Assembly (NCBI GenBank): GCA_963921825.1
Contig: OY997589.1
Span: 69,796,523 to 69,860,522 of the forward strand
Length of the DNA stretch: 64,000 bases
Source: Erodium maritimum
Taxonomy: Eukaryota > Streptophyta > Magnoliopsida > Geraniales > Geraniaceae
Direction of reading: 5' to 3'
The position numbers were made by a program, and so were the translations under genes. Below the pieces are notes generated by a model that saw only the letters and a program-made list of their open reading frames with translations, ran no database searches and had not been told where the DNA came from. This document shows, in pieces, positions 20,575 to 32,495 of this stretch (position 1 is the first letter of the stretch; each line of letters starts with the position of its first letter).

Positions 20575-22160
20575 CTTCAGTTCACCACGGGAAGAGAAGT
20601 CATGATCCGGTCCGTCGTCACATCCATCTCGGTTTATATGATATCGGTCTTTAAAGTAACATGGGGAATTAGTGACGAAATCCAGATAGCTCTTGCCAAA
20701 TTTTGGTGGGGATGCTCGGAGCAACCAGTAATTTGACAAGATTAAGACGAATTATGTTTGTTGAAAGTGGAAGGGTATAGGGTTTAGGAATATGTAGGAT
20801 ACAAATCTAGCTTTTTAGGAAAACAAGCATGAAACCTCCTCCTTCACCCATCTTCTCTGGTTGCTGTGGTCCTTTAAGGCAACATACTACCTAAAAAGGG
20901 ATTTCCTATCAATACCCATAAAAACTAATTCGAGTTTTACATAGTCAAGTATCCATGCTATCCAGTGATTTATGACTTCAGAAGTACAACATGCGATTGG
21001 AGTAGGTACATATACCCAAATTTTAAATCTAATATGGCTAATAGGAGAGGTTCCAACCGTCATATCAGACTCTCCGGTCCTTTTTAATGCCCCAATCACG
21101 GGCTTGATGATTCTAGGTACCCAAAGATGGGACACATCTCTTATTCGTTAAATCTTTTACTTAGTTAATCAAGATGACACTTTTGTCATCTCACTATCGA
21201 CCACCCATATACAAGATGATTGGTACTGGGTGAAGGACTCCAAAGGCTACTACACGACTCAAGCAAGCAACATAAACCCTAGGGATATTCGAGGAAAAAG
21301 CAGAGCCCCAGTACAATATTCCCTGTAGACGGACATATGAAAAATCCCTAGTCAACCCCGTCTGCAAATAATCCTATGGTGTGCTCTCTTTGGTTCACTA
21401 CAAGTAGTTGACTGCTTGTGCAACAGATATGTCCCCATATCATCGGATTGTCCTATGTATGGCCGCCATTACTAATATGTCAGTGACCTCCTCATCTATT
21501 ATCGATTTGCTATATGATGTTAGTTTCTATTCGAAGTTATTCCCGAGATCCCTCCTAGACTCACCTTTGCGGAAGGCTTGGGGATTCTCACTATAGGGGT
21601 GGAATCAGATCAGATTGCCAAGACCATGAGATGGTTCTGGGAAATTTGGAAAAATGTGGAATGCTAAGGTGTGGAACGAGGCTATTCCTTCTGTCATAGG
21701 GGTACGTTAAGCTACCTCCGCTAACATATTAGCATGGACCCATAAACAACCCCCAAGACCAACAAGCCCGAGGACAGTTCACCAGGTAGTCAGGATGAGG
21801 CATCATCGCACGATCTACAACATGGAAAATGTTGGTTGCTGGTAATGGGATTATACCTGCCTTGTGGGAGTCAGTTATGATCAAAGCACATGCAGTTGTT
21901 GCGGCCCTTTCTTATACTAAACACCATGGATGGACCAAAGTCATTATTTGATCTGATGCGTAGGTTATTACTCAGATGGTGAATTTTCATCCCCTTATTG
22001 TCTACCCGATAGGGGCTATTACTCAGAATATCCGCATTTTATTATCTCCAATTGAGGATTCTGAACTCGTGTTTGTTAAAATGTCAGCGAAAAAAGCCTA
22101 TAACTTGCTCGCTAGGGAGGCCCGTTCTTATCAAGTCCTTATATGGTCGGGTTAGGTTTT
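20575..22160 (+). pseudogene. LINE ORF2 3' half: RT end, zinc-binding region and RNase H, broken
   Basis: Reading across frames on the plus strand gives the C-terminal RT region (GREVMIRSVVTSISVYMISV, then DEIQIALAKFWWGCSE, 20590-20720); then SLVAVVLKATYY and IKTNSSFTWSSIHA (20850-20960); then the zf-RVT region (DDWYWVKDSKGYYTTQAS at about 21215, RYVPISSDCPMYG near 21430 with the second Cys changed); and finally an RVT_3-type RNase H (VMIKAHAVVAALSYTKHHGW, 21880-21940, then LVFVKMSAKKAYNLLAREAR, 22070-22130). These are the last domains of plant LINE polyproteins. Many stops and frameshifts occur. ORF1, endonuclease and RT core are absent. Confidence 0.8.
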
Positions 22161-22615
22161 ACCCGACATGCTTATCTGTATTCTTTTTACCAACAATTAA
22201 ATATATAAAAGTCCCTTTCGCTAAAAAAGTTTATGACCAGTCATGGTGCATGTTGTGTGAAAAAATGAAATCATAGGATACTCAAGATCTAAATGCAAAT
22301 TACCATCGACTTATTGCTTCTATAAAAAGGATATTGAAACAAATAAGAACAGTAAAATCTTCCATAGGAAAGGGAGCACCATGATTTTTTTGTAATAGTA
22401 AAACACGTAAATTATAATATTAAATATATTGATATCATATAAAAAATACAATAAATGATTATTAATTACAAATCGTGACATTTAGTTTTCATATTCTAAA
22501 ATAATGGGAAAAATTTATCGTCAATACGATTAAAAAATATCTCTCAATATATAACAATATCATACTCTTATTCATTAATTGGTCTTCCATAAAATTTATT
22601 ATCCGAGTCAAGCTT
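22161..22615. other. no gene seen
   Basis: Very AT-rich. It may include the 3' untranslated tail of the LINE remnant to the left. Confidence 0.5.
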
Positions 22616-22929
22616 TGTAAATTTTGTTTAAAACGGACCACTTATATCGGGCCAGACTTTTACAAATAAAAGGCCAACCTTTGTTAGTTGGGCGTGACTC
22701 TAGCCTTTTATAAGTAGCTCTTTATTCTTATATTTTTCCGATGTGGGCTCAACTTCAACAGTGCCCCTCACGTGTAAGATTGAACATCTACGCGTGGGTA
22801 ATAACATGAGTGGACATCTGCATATGGACAAGATACCACATGGTGGAGGTGAAAAACGGTATGTGAGCCGAACTAGCTCTAATACAATGTAAATTTCATT
22901 TAAAACCGGTTACTTATATCAGGTCAGAC
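22616..22929 (-). mobile_element. TRIM-like short LTR element, split by LINE-A
   Basis: Minus-strand miniature LTR element. The left LTR 22616-22760 (145 bp, TGTAAATTTT...AACTTCAACA) is followed by a polypurine tract on the minus strand (TGAGGGGCAC, about 22761-22772). A short non-coding interior follows, then a degenerate initiator-Met PBS at 22875-22887 (AGCTCTAATACAA for GGCTCTGATACCA), then the start of the right LTR at 22888. The right LTR is interrupted by LINE-A at 22930 and resumes at 53567. It carries no genes and would depend on another retrotransposon. Confidence 0.75.
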
Positions 22930-23327
22930 ATTTTCCAATCCTCTCTAGAGCTACAGTAAACTTTTGAACTTTCAACAGTTTTTACTTGATTCTTCGTGGT
23001 GTTCTTCGTGCTCTTCATCAGTGTACAGGGTGTAGTGTTCTGGGTGATCGACCAGATCATCGGACCACCTGGTTCCTCTTCTGGATTAATCAATCTCTCC
23101 AATGGCCCACCTCCAGGGTTTGAATTCAATAGGTTGGAGGGAGAGGGTGTTACTGGGAGGGAAACACGTTTAAAATCAATGGTCATCTCGACACAAAACC
23201 GTTTTGACGCGCTGTAGTTGGATCAAGAAGGTAAAACCTTGGAGTCGTTCAAACTATTTGTACACAACCTGCCTCCTCTCACATCGAAAGCTTGGCTTCA
23301 AAATATCTTTCAAGAGTGCGGGGATGT
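22930..23327 (+). pseudogene. LINE-A ORF1, 5' part
   Basis: Contains a leader and the start of ORF1, with NLSNGPPPGFEFNRLEGEG (about 23095), a stop at about 23215, then the first half of an RRM-like domain (FKLFVHNLPPLTSKAWLQNI, 23250-23310) that ends in ECGD at the insertion point. The second half of the same domain resumes at 26690 in frame, so these are two halves of one domain divided by the solo LTR. Confidence 0.85.
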
Positions 23328-25466
23328 AAAACCCCGCTCTTACAAAAAGGGTTTTATTTGAAATAGGAAACGTCGAGGTGAATTTTTGCATCGAGTGTTT
23401 TTTTCTTGAGAAGAAAAATAAAAAAAATAATAATAAAAGGGAAAAAGAAAAGAAGGGAAAAAGAGGGGTATGGGCTGGACTGGGCCGGTCAGAGAGCCGG
23501 GCCCAGCCAAACTTCGCGAACCAGGGCCGCCACTTGGGAAGCCCACGCCAAAACCCTACGACGCCTCTTCTTCTTCACGCGGTTGGCACGCGAACCGAGG
23601 CAGCGCCTCTTTCCCCTTCTCCCTCGATTCTCTCTCGAGCCTTCCCTCTGAGATTTCCCTGTCTCTCCACCACGAACCAGAACGGAGGCTACCATCGTTC
23701 CTCCTTCCTCACCACCGCTCACGACCTCCTCTGCTCGAGTAAATCAAGCCACGACAAGCGAAACCGAGAGGACATCGCCGGAGCACGTCGGGTTCGAGCT
23801 CTCCGGTTCAACTCACGCCGGTGACAGCGAATCGAACGGTGGGTGCCTCCCCCGCCTCTTCCCTCTCCGATTCCGGCTTCACCTCGCCAGGATCGAGCCT
23901 CTCGAGCTCGTTGCGAGCAGGTTCAGACGAAACCCTCGCCGGCGTTCAACCTCGCCGCCCCTAAATCGAGCACGCCGGCAACGAAATCGAACGAGTAGAG
24001 CTCCCCCTCGCACTCATCCTCCTTCACCGTCCTTGTTGTGGCTGGAAATGTACCAGATCGAGCTCGAGACGAGCGTTGGCTACCTGAGCCATCGCTGGTG
24101 ACCTTCACCTCCGTCAGATCTGAGACGGGAGGCCATGGGTCACGCTTCCAGGCACCCACGACGCAACCACGGTGTCGCCGGAGTCTCAACATCCGTCACC
24201 GCCCTCTGTTCCCCCTTTCCCGAACGGTTCAGACGCTGTGGGTGGTGACTGGAGCACCACTGCTCGCGGGAGCGTCGCCGGAGCTAGGGTACAGTCGAAC
24301 TCGGGCTCGAACAGACCTTGGGCCAGAAGGTCTTGGGCCGGGCAGGTGGTTGGGCCGTGAGAAGGTCAGTATGGACCTGACTAAATTCGGGCCTTGGGCC
24401 CATTTTGACTTCAGGCCGGGTCTGGATACGAATCTGGACCAGGTTCGACTGGATAAAAATATTATTTTAAAATCAGTTTCAATTAATTATTGAATTAAAT
24501 TTAATTGGTTAAAATTGGATATTTAAGAGACAATCTTGGTTAAATCAGTGGACCCTTGGAAATTATTGGTTTTGATTGGACTTTTCTTTGTCAAACCTAG
24601 ACGGGACTTTGCCCGAGCACAGGGCTTAGACCCGAGCTAGAAGACCGAAGATCACGCCGGAACCCGTGTGAAGAACGGAGTTGTGACCACTCGAGCGTTT
24701 CATCAGAGTTTTATTAGAGGAAGACCGCAAGGTAGGGAAAGTCTTAATTTCTTAATTAACGCTTAGTATGCATGATTAGGATAATAAAATCGGAAAGGTC
24801 CTAGAATTGCCTATAGGATGCGAATAACTAGAATAATCGTATTTCAATTACTAATAAATGGATGAGTCTAGTATGCATGTTTAGGAAGATGACAATTAGT
24901 GAAGTGTGCTTTCAATACTTGGGAAATTGATTTACTGGTAGAGAGGCTGTGAAGAGCTCTCGGATTAGTTGTGTGCTAGGTTCACATGCTTGGTTGCTAA
25001 TTGCTCGGTTAACTTAAGAGTCTAATGAAACTAGATTAGCTCGTATGATTGAATGCTATTTGGTTTGTTCACATGATGATTGATTGGTTGAATGTATACT
25101 TGGTTGATTTAGTATTTACATTGATATAACTGTTGATTGAACGGATGATCGAGTATGACTGGTTGTGCCACGGGGTACAATCAGGTGATCGATGTACCGC
25201 TGGTTCGTGACAGGTAAGCATACGGTAAGTGTGGAGTGTATTGGATGTCTTTCTATTGATGAACGTGTGTACTTCTGAGATTGAGGATTAAGTGAACGTC
25301 TTTGGTGTATTGTGGTGAAAGTGTGATTCGATGAGAGTTGGTCGATGGACGTATTAGTGTATGCTTTCCTTATTCTTGTTTGTTAATGCTTGTTCCTTTA
25401 TTCTTATCCTTGAAATGTATGCTGTTTGTTTGTTTGCTTGGTGGTTGTTTGGTTCGGTACTACACC

Positions 25467-25491
25467 GGGGGGGGGGGGGGGGGGGGGGGGG
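25467..25491 (+). repeat. 25-base G run inside the solo LTR
   Basis: Uninterrupted run of 25 G. The equivalent site has 20 C at 32592-32611 and 7 C at 50257-50263 on the opposite strand. Its exact length may be unreliable in sequencing. Confidence 0.85.
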
Positions 25492-25594
25492 TAATCCGGT
25501 GCCGTTGTGGTGGTTGGAGTTGGACAGATACAGTGAGATATGGACTGAGTATTGGAGCCTGAGGGCATTGGTTACTGGATATTACGAGAGTTGA

Positions 25595-25745
25595 TTATTG
25601 GCATATCCTGCGGGATATTTACTGATTATGAGCAGATCCTGCGGGATATTTATTGATTATTGGCAGATCCTGCGGGATATTATTGATTTTTGGCAGATCC
25701 TGCGGGATATATAGATTGATTATGAGCAGATCCTGCGGGATATTA
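25595..25745 (+). repeat. tandem repeat of about 28-34 bp, five units
   Basis: Units share GCAGATCCTGCGGGATAT followed by an AT-rich spacer (TTATTGATTATT type). The same array in the opposite orientation is in both LTRs of the Tekay element. Confidence 0.85.
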
Positions 25746-26689
25746 TTTGGGTTACTTCTTGAGAGATGGTTACTAAGGTTTCACCCAAGGATGTGCGTCC
25801 CAGTGGAGCACTACCTTGGTTCCCTATGACATATGGTCCTTTGGAGGCATTTCTGGGAATCCCGATGATAAGCGCCCATTTGGGATTGTTTCCGGTGCCC
25901 CGACGCATGTGCTTCCTCTGGACCGAGGGAAAATCTGATATGATATGGATACTCTGGTGGATCGGAATGTGGGAACCGATGTGATCCCAGAATCTATCCA
26001 TGGATCGGAGGCTTGAGAAAGCGAGTGGTTGGCAAGATATTGATTATTCCCATTTTTACTATTATTGATCCGTTAAAGTATTTATTATGAAATTCTTTTA
26101 AGTTACTGTCATCTTTGAAGAAGCGATGTTATTTCATCACAACGGATTCCATAACATTTCTTTGATTAATAGTATTTACTTGTTCCCAGTGTGATGAGTT
26201 TCTATTTTATTATAATGTTCATCTATTCTCTGGGAAGTTATCGCTATCCTTGAGAATGCACTATTGATATTGTTACTTCTTATTTGTTTATTACATCCTT
26301 TGGTCGAAGGGTTTTAAATACTTTTGTGACATCGAATTAAAACAGTTTTAATATTAAACTTGGAGACTAAGGTCATTTATGATTTTCCCTACTGAGCGTA
26401 AGCTCACCCCTATTTGTTTATTTATTGTGTGTACAAGTATGCTTGAGATTTGGGGGAATTCGAGGCTCGGGAGCTTCCGGATGTCTTGAGGATTGTATTA
26501 GAGATGTGTTGGTCCACATTGTTGAACTTTATTTACTTTATTTACCTTATTTTTTTTATTATTGAGAAATACTTTGGACTCTTTTTCAGTTGTAAAGGAA
26601 TTTATTACAATTTTATTACTTTTACCTCGTTTGTTTTAGGTCACGTCTCGAGTCCGGCCAAAACCGGATTTGGGGCGTGACAGGGGAGA

Positions 26690-28468
26690 TCATCAAAGTT
26701 GAGATGCCCATCAATCCTAATGCGCGAGGGAGGTGGTTTGGGTTCCTTACATTCAAAACCTCGGAGCAGAGGCAGAAAGGGATTGATATCTTCAATGGGT
26801 ATTTTCTGAAAGGATACAAGCTTTTCGTCACAAACGCTTGGGATAAGAGATCGGATCAAAGGTCAGGTTTGGATAAGAGGAACTGGAAGAAAGACTCGGT
26901 TGTGGCACAGTCTCAACCTACTGATGGAACAGAGGGGTTACCTAAAGGGAGAGTAGTGGAGGAACATAAAAAATGGTTGGAGAGGGGTCATCTAGCAGTA
27001 TTACACAAAGCTCTCTCAGTGGAACATATAATGGAGGATTTTAAAGCAGAGAGAGAAGGGGAATTGTTAATCAAAAACCTGGGTAATAGAGTCATCCTGT
27101 TGTATTTTCCAGATGAAGAGGTGGGGAGGGAGGCTTTGAAGGACAATGTGGCGTGGTTGAATTGTTGGATGATTGTTCTGGTTGACAAGGCACATCTCTG
27201 CAAGCTTGGGGGAAAGTTCACTTGGGTGGCGTTGTATGGGATTCCTCTCTTAGGCTGGTGTAAAGAGACCTTTGAAGCAGCATGTGCGGATCTGGGAACG
27301 GTTGTCTGGACACACCCACTTATTGAAGAGGGCTTCTCGATTGATGGAGCCTTTGTACTTATACATTCTTTGGAATATCTCAAGGTGTTCAAGGAAGCTG
27401 GATTATTATTGGAGGAGAAGGAATACAAATTTATGGCTTGTTCTGTAGACATCTCTATTGTTCCATCTGTGACACAAGTACTCTCTGTCTAATCAAGCTT
27501 GGAACCGTTGACCTCTAGCTTGGGGAATTCTGATCCTCCTCTTTCCAGGGAAGTTATTGCTAATGTGGGCACATCTGAGACTAGTTTGTTCAGCACTGGG
27601 TTGGAGAAAACGTTGAAGGAGGTGAGAAGTTTATTAGGTGCCATAGAGGAGGTTGGTGAAAAGAAAGTAATGGAGAAGAACACACACGCATTGGGTGAGC
27701 ACTCTTTGGGATTAATGGACTTCCCAAGTCTGACCAATGAGGTACTGGTGGAAGAGACTCACTCCTCGCCCTTTCCTATTACGTTCAAACAAGCCTTAAT
27801 TGCCCAGGATACTTTTGGAGAAGAAAATTCCGGAGACGGTTTTACTGTTCCGGGGAGGTTGCGAACGGAATCTGGACATCCTCAGGTTAACGTTTCTGTC
27901 ACAGATGGGACTGAAAAAGATATGGAAGGAAAAAAAGAAGCATTGGGTGCTGGAGAATTAATGGAGATGGGAAGGGTTACAACATTAGCAGCTGGCTTGG
28001 GGCCCATTTTGCAGAATACCTTGGTTACTGCTTCAGTTTTGGGGGGAATTAGTGATGGTTCAAATTTGGTTTTACAGCCAAATGATACACTAAGTACTCC
28101 TAGGGTCAGTTTGTTACAAGGGGTAAAAGAAGAAGAAAAAAGTGGGTTCTGTAGCTTACAATACTAGGTCGAAAACAAAAACATTAATACCTGGTTCGAA
28201 AGTTGTTGTAAACAAATTTCAGGAAGAGCAAAATCAAGTCTTCAATCAAGGGGGGGGAAGGAACTTGGGAGTATTGCAAAGCACTTGGGTTAGAAGCTTT
28301 TGTCTCAGGTGATATTGTAGTGGAACAATTTGATAAACTTGAAGCCAAAGCTAATCATGTTGTGAACCTTGACACCAATTTTGAAGATGAGTACTGTGAT
28401 TTAGAAGAGTTAGAGGAGGGAGAGGTGGCTCAGGATCAGACCTTACCTACTCAAAGACTATCCTCTCC
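26690..28468 (+). pseudogene. LINE-A ORF1, 3' part
   Basis: It resumes the RRM-like domain (KVEMPINPNARGRWFGFLTF, 26698-26757), followed by a DUF4283-like region with WMIVLVDKAHLCKLGGKF and WVALYGIPLLGWCKETFEAA (27165-27290). A long variable acidic and polar C-terminus follows. There is an in-frame TAA at 27490-27492, a frame change near 28150 and another at the G run near 28250. Past these, the reading DLEELEEGEVAQDQ (about 28400) leads up to the ORF2 start at 28469. The protein would bind the element's own RNA. Confidence 0.82.
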
Positions 28469-31400
28469 ATGAGGATCTTGTCTTGGAACATCAGAGGAGC
28501 TTCTTCATCTCAGAAGAGAAGGGCTCTGCGTAACGTGTGTCGCAAGCAACAGGTTTCTATGGTATTACTTCAGGAGTCAAAGTTAACTACATTACTAGCT
28601 TTCTTCTTATCAAGCTGTGGTTTTAATGGGGATTGGGAACTTCTGTTTACTCCTTCCATTGGAAGGGGTGGGGGAATTATTACTTTATGGAGCAAGGAAG
28701 TTTTTCAGAAACACTCACACCTTGTGGATGATCATGCTATTTATTGGTCTGGGTGTTATCTACCTCTGAATCTGAATTTTTCTATGGTAAATGTTTATGC
28801 TCCTTGTATTGTCAGAGCTAGAGCTAATTTATGGTTGGATATTAGCAACGAGTTAGCTACAAGATATCCGGATTTATTGATAGCTGGGGATTTAATGCTA
28901 TACTAGACCCCACTGAAAAAACTGGCCCTAATTACTCCACTGCTAGCATCAGAGATTTCAGAATTTTTGTGTCTGACTTGGAATTAAGTGACCTTCAGTT
29001 AGTAGGAGGCAAGTATACTTGGTTCAATTGCAGATCAGCAGCATCAAGACTTGACAGGTTTTTGATCAGTCATTCTGTATTATCCTCTCTCAATAATGTT
29101 ACTCAATCCTGTTTGCCAAGGGTAATATCTGATCACAAACCAATTCTTTTATCCAATCTTGTGGTTGATTGGGGTCCTCTGCCATTTAAATTCATTAATG
29201 CCTGGATCAGTCATCTTTTGTTTCAAAAGGATACAAAGAGCTTTTGGAATTCAATCTCAGTAGAAGGCACAACTGCATATAAACTTTGGTTCAAGTTAAA
29301 GGCTCTCAGAAATTTCTACAGGACTTGGAATGTTCAGACTTTTGGGTGGCTGGAGAAGGTCATTGAAGAATTAAATGGGGAGATAAATGCTCTTGATACT
29401 TTGTTTAAGTTAGAGGCCTAAGTGAGGAGGAGGCATCTATGAGGGCTCTATTGAATGCCAAACTTATTCAGAAGCTTAAATTAAAATCCAGGCTTTGGTG
29501 TCAAAAGGCCAGGCACAGATGGTCTAGGGAGGGGGATAGATGCACAAAATTCTATCATTTGGTTGCCAATTTTAACAATGTGAAAAAAGAAGATCACTTA
29601 TATAGAAGAAGGGGGCCTCACAGTGCATTATCCAGCTGATATCAGAGAAGTGGCTAAATCACATTTTGCTTTGAGGTTTTTCGAGTCCTCTGATGTGAGC
29701 ATCAACTTATCCTCCTTACCTTTCAACAAGCTATATGTCAGTCAGGCACAAGGGTTGGAATTAGCTTTCACTGATTCAGAGATTTTGGGGGCTATTAAAG
29801 CTTGCAATGGTGAGAAATCCCCTGGTCCTGATGGTTTCTCTATGAGGTTTTATCAGTCTTGTTGGGCTGTGGTGAAGTCTGACATCATGGCCTTAGTGGA
29901 ACATTTCTTCAAGGGAGGTAAGTTGGGTAAAAGTTTAAACTCTTCCTTCATTGCACTGATTCCTAAAGGCACAGCTCCAGTAGCCTTCAATGATTTTAGA
30001 CCTATCAGCTTGGTACACAGCATCTACAAGATCCTCTCTAAAACTCTGGCAGCCAGACTTAAACCTGTCATGCACACCTTGGTACATGATGTACAAACTG
30101 GTTTCATAGCTGGTAGGCAGATCATGGATGGGGTTTTAATTGCCTCAGAACTCATTCACTTCATCAAAAACTGGTCAGGAGGTTATTGTCTTCAAAATAG
30201 ACTTTGAAAAAGCATATGATCATATCCATTGGGGGGCCTTGATTAATTTATTAAAGGTGATGGATTTTGGACCTCATTGGTGTTCTTGGATTACTGAATG
30301 TTTGGAGGCTTGGTCTTCAGTGCTGATCAATGGTTCTCCATCAGGAGATTTCCCACTCAAAAGAGGCTTGAGAGAAAGCTGCTCTATCTCCCCATTGTTA
30401 TTTGCTCTAGTGGCTGAAAGTTTGCATCAGCTTATGGTTAAAGGAACCTCTTCTCAGATGTTTGCTGGAGTAAAGTGTTGTGCCAATGGCCCTGAGATTT
30501 CTCATATGCAGTTTGCAGATGACACACTCATTTTTATTAAAGCTGGCCTTCAACAAGCTATCAATTTAAAACACACCTTGAATATTCTCCAAAAGTCCAC
30601 TGGTTTGAAAATCAACTTCCACAAATCTCAAGTTTTGTTATTAAATCCATCCTCAGTTCAGATCAATGAAATCACTGGGATTTTAGGTTGCTCTTCCATG
30701 CAACTTCCCTTCAGCTACTTGGGTTTTCAGCTAGGGGCCAATCCAAGGAGGGCCACAACTTGGGAACCCATCCTCAAGAAGTTCAAAAGTAAGTTGAGTT
30801 TGTGGGAAGGAAGGCATAAATCTTTGGGGGGGTAGGATCACTCTAATAAAATCCTCTCTGTCATCCTTACCCCTATATTACATGTCTCTTTACAAGGCCC
30901 CAAAGGGGGTCTTTAAGAAATGGAAATGTGGTAAAAGAGGTTCTTTTGGTCTGGCTCTGTAGAGAAGAAATGTTTACATAAATTAAGGTGGGAGCTCATT
31001 TGCAGGCCTAAAAGTGCTGGGGGGATTGAGGATTAAGAGGTTGAGTATTATGAACTGGTCTCTCTTGGCTAAATGGTGGTGGAAATTTGCAATGGAAGAG
31101 GATTCTCTTCGGAAAAAATTATTGTGCTCAAAGTATGGATGGGATAGCTCTGCTTGGGATTTATCTAAATTTCTACTGCATAATGGACAATGTTTTTTGA
31201 AGCATATACAATCACTTTTGGAAAATCCTAAATTTGCCTTAGCCTTTGGTGCTACTGGCCTTAAATGGTCTGTCCAATCTAGTAATTCAGTTATATTTTG
31301 GGAGGATCTTTGGATATCAGATATTCCCTTGAAAGTCCTATTTCAGAGACTATTCCACTTAAGTCAACAAAAAAAGGCAGTAGTCTCAAGCTTCTGGATC

Positions 31401-31558
31401 AATGGGGATTGTGTTCTAATATTCAGGAGGGAGCTAAGAGGATGGGAAGAAGATCATTTTGTGTTATTGAGTAACTTGATCAATATTATTCCTAATCTCA
31501 ATATGGAGTCCGATAAGGTATCTTGGGTTGTAGATCATAGAGGCTTTACAGTTCAAGC
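28469..31558 (+). pseudogene. LINE-A ORF2: endonuclease and reverse transcriptase, 5' part
   Basis: The ATG at 28469 opens MRILSWNIRGASSSQKRRAL, the usual start of an apurinic-type endonuclease. Further endonuclease blocks are QESK (28577), NVYAPC (28790), AGD with a frameshift just after it (28890), and SDHKPI (29129). The RT follows: CNGEKSPGPDGFSMRFYQSC (29802-29860), FIALIPKG (29947), DFRPISLVHSIYKILSK (29992), DFEKAYDHIHW (about 30200), LRESCSISPLLFAL (30370) and the catalytic MQFADDTLIF (about 30505-30540), which is intact. It continues with AGGIED and the connection region to FTVQ, where the Tekay element interrupts it. Breaks are at about 28895, 29420, 29635, 30200 and 30835. It resumes at 52245. 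Confidence 0.9.
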
Positions 31559-32373
31559 TGTCACGCCCCAAATCCGGTTTTGACCGGATTCGAGACGCGA
31601 CTTGAGTTAAAATAGATTAAATAATAAATGATCGATAAAAGTGCTCGAATCTCATAAAACTCCATCAAAAGATCTAAGTAAATGTTCGAAATCCTTCACA
31701 AGTCACAGTTCGTAATTCAAAGTAAGGTATAAAATGTTTAACAATAAAGAGCAGCATAAATCCAAAACGAATCCCAAAAGGAACTGAAGCTCCCAAGCCT
31801 CGCCCACTCTAGACATCTGGTACTCCTGTAAAACAGTAAGAGAAACAAAGGGGATGAGTATACGCTCAGTAGGAAAAATCCAATAACTCCGCCTTTAGAT
31901 CAAAACTTAAACTGTTCAAACGGATCGACAAAAGCATAGTAATAAGATAAACAAGTAGTACGAATGAATAATTTATATAATCAAGCAATGTCACACTCTT
32001 GAAGATAACCGAAATTTGAAAGAGTTCATAAAAGTTCCATCACGAAAAGATAGGAGTAAAATGGGAGTATTTAATATCGTGTCAACCACTCGCTTTCTCA
32101 AGCCTCCGATCCATGGATAGATTCTGGGATCACCTCGGTTCCCATAATTCCGATCCACCAGAGTATCCATGTCATGTCAGATTTTCCCTCGGTCCAGAGG
32201 ACGCACATGCGTTGGGGCACCGGAAACAATCCCAAATGGGCGCTTATCATCGGGATTCCCATAAATGCCTCCAAAGGACCATATGTCATAGGGAACCAAG
32301 GTAGTGCTCCACTGGGACGCACATCCTTGGGTGAAACCTTAGTAACCATCTCTAAAGAAGTAACCCAATTAAT

Positions 32374-32495
32374 ATCCCGCAGGATCAGCTCATAATTAAT
32401 CTATATCCCGCAAGATCTGCCAATAATCAATAAATATCCCACAGGATCTGCCAATAATCAATAAATATCCCGCAGGATCTGCCAATAACCCATAC
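32374..32495 (-). repeat. tandem repeat in the left Tekay LTR, four units
   Basis: Units of ATATCCCGCAGGATCTGCCA plus ATAATCAATAA, the complement of the array at 25595-25745. Single-base variants separate the units. Confidence 0.82.

Larger units (their letters stand above)
23328..26689 (+). repeat. solo LTR of a Tekay-type gypsy element
   Basis: 3362 bp from TGTAAAACCCC to GGGGCGTGACA, flanked by the 5-bp duplication GGGGA (23323-23327 and 26690-26694). No polypurine tract, PBS or internal genes are attached, so it is a solo LTR left by LTR-LTR recombination. From about 24720 to the end it matches the complement of the LTR at 31559-33250. The first 1.4 kb, including a GC-rich part at 23460-24370, is not shared with that LTR. 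Frames open within the GC-rich part look incidental. Confidence 0.88.

Noticed and set aside
23378..24493. Several long open frames in the GC-rich part of the solo LTR
   Set aside because: High GC content leaves multiple frames open at once, no domain is recognised, and the region is LTR. Treated as incidental.
32098..32349. Conserved 72-83 codon frame present in three Tekay LTR copies
   Set aside because: Its presence in all copies (25766, 32349, 49984) follows from LTR homology. Part of it overlaps the region before the tandem array, and no domain, start context or frame-specific conservation could be shown.
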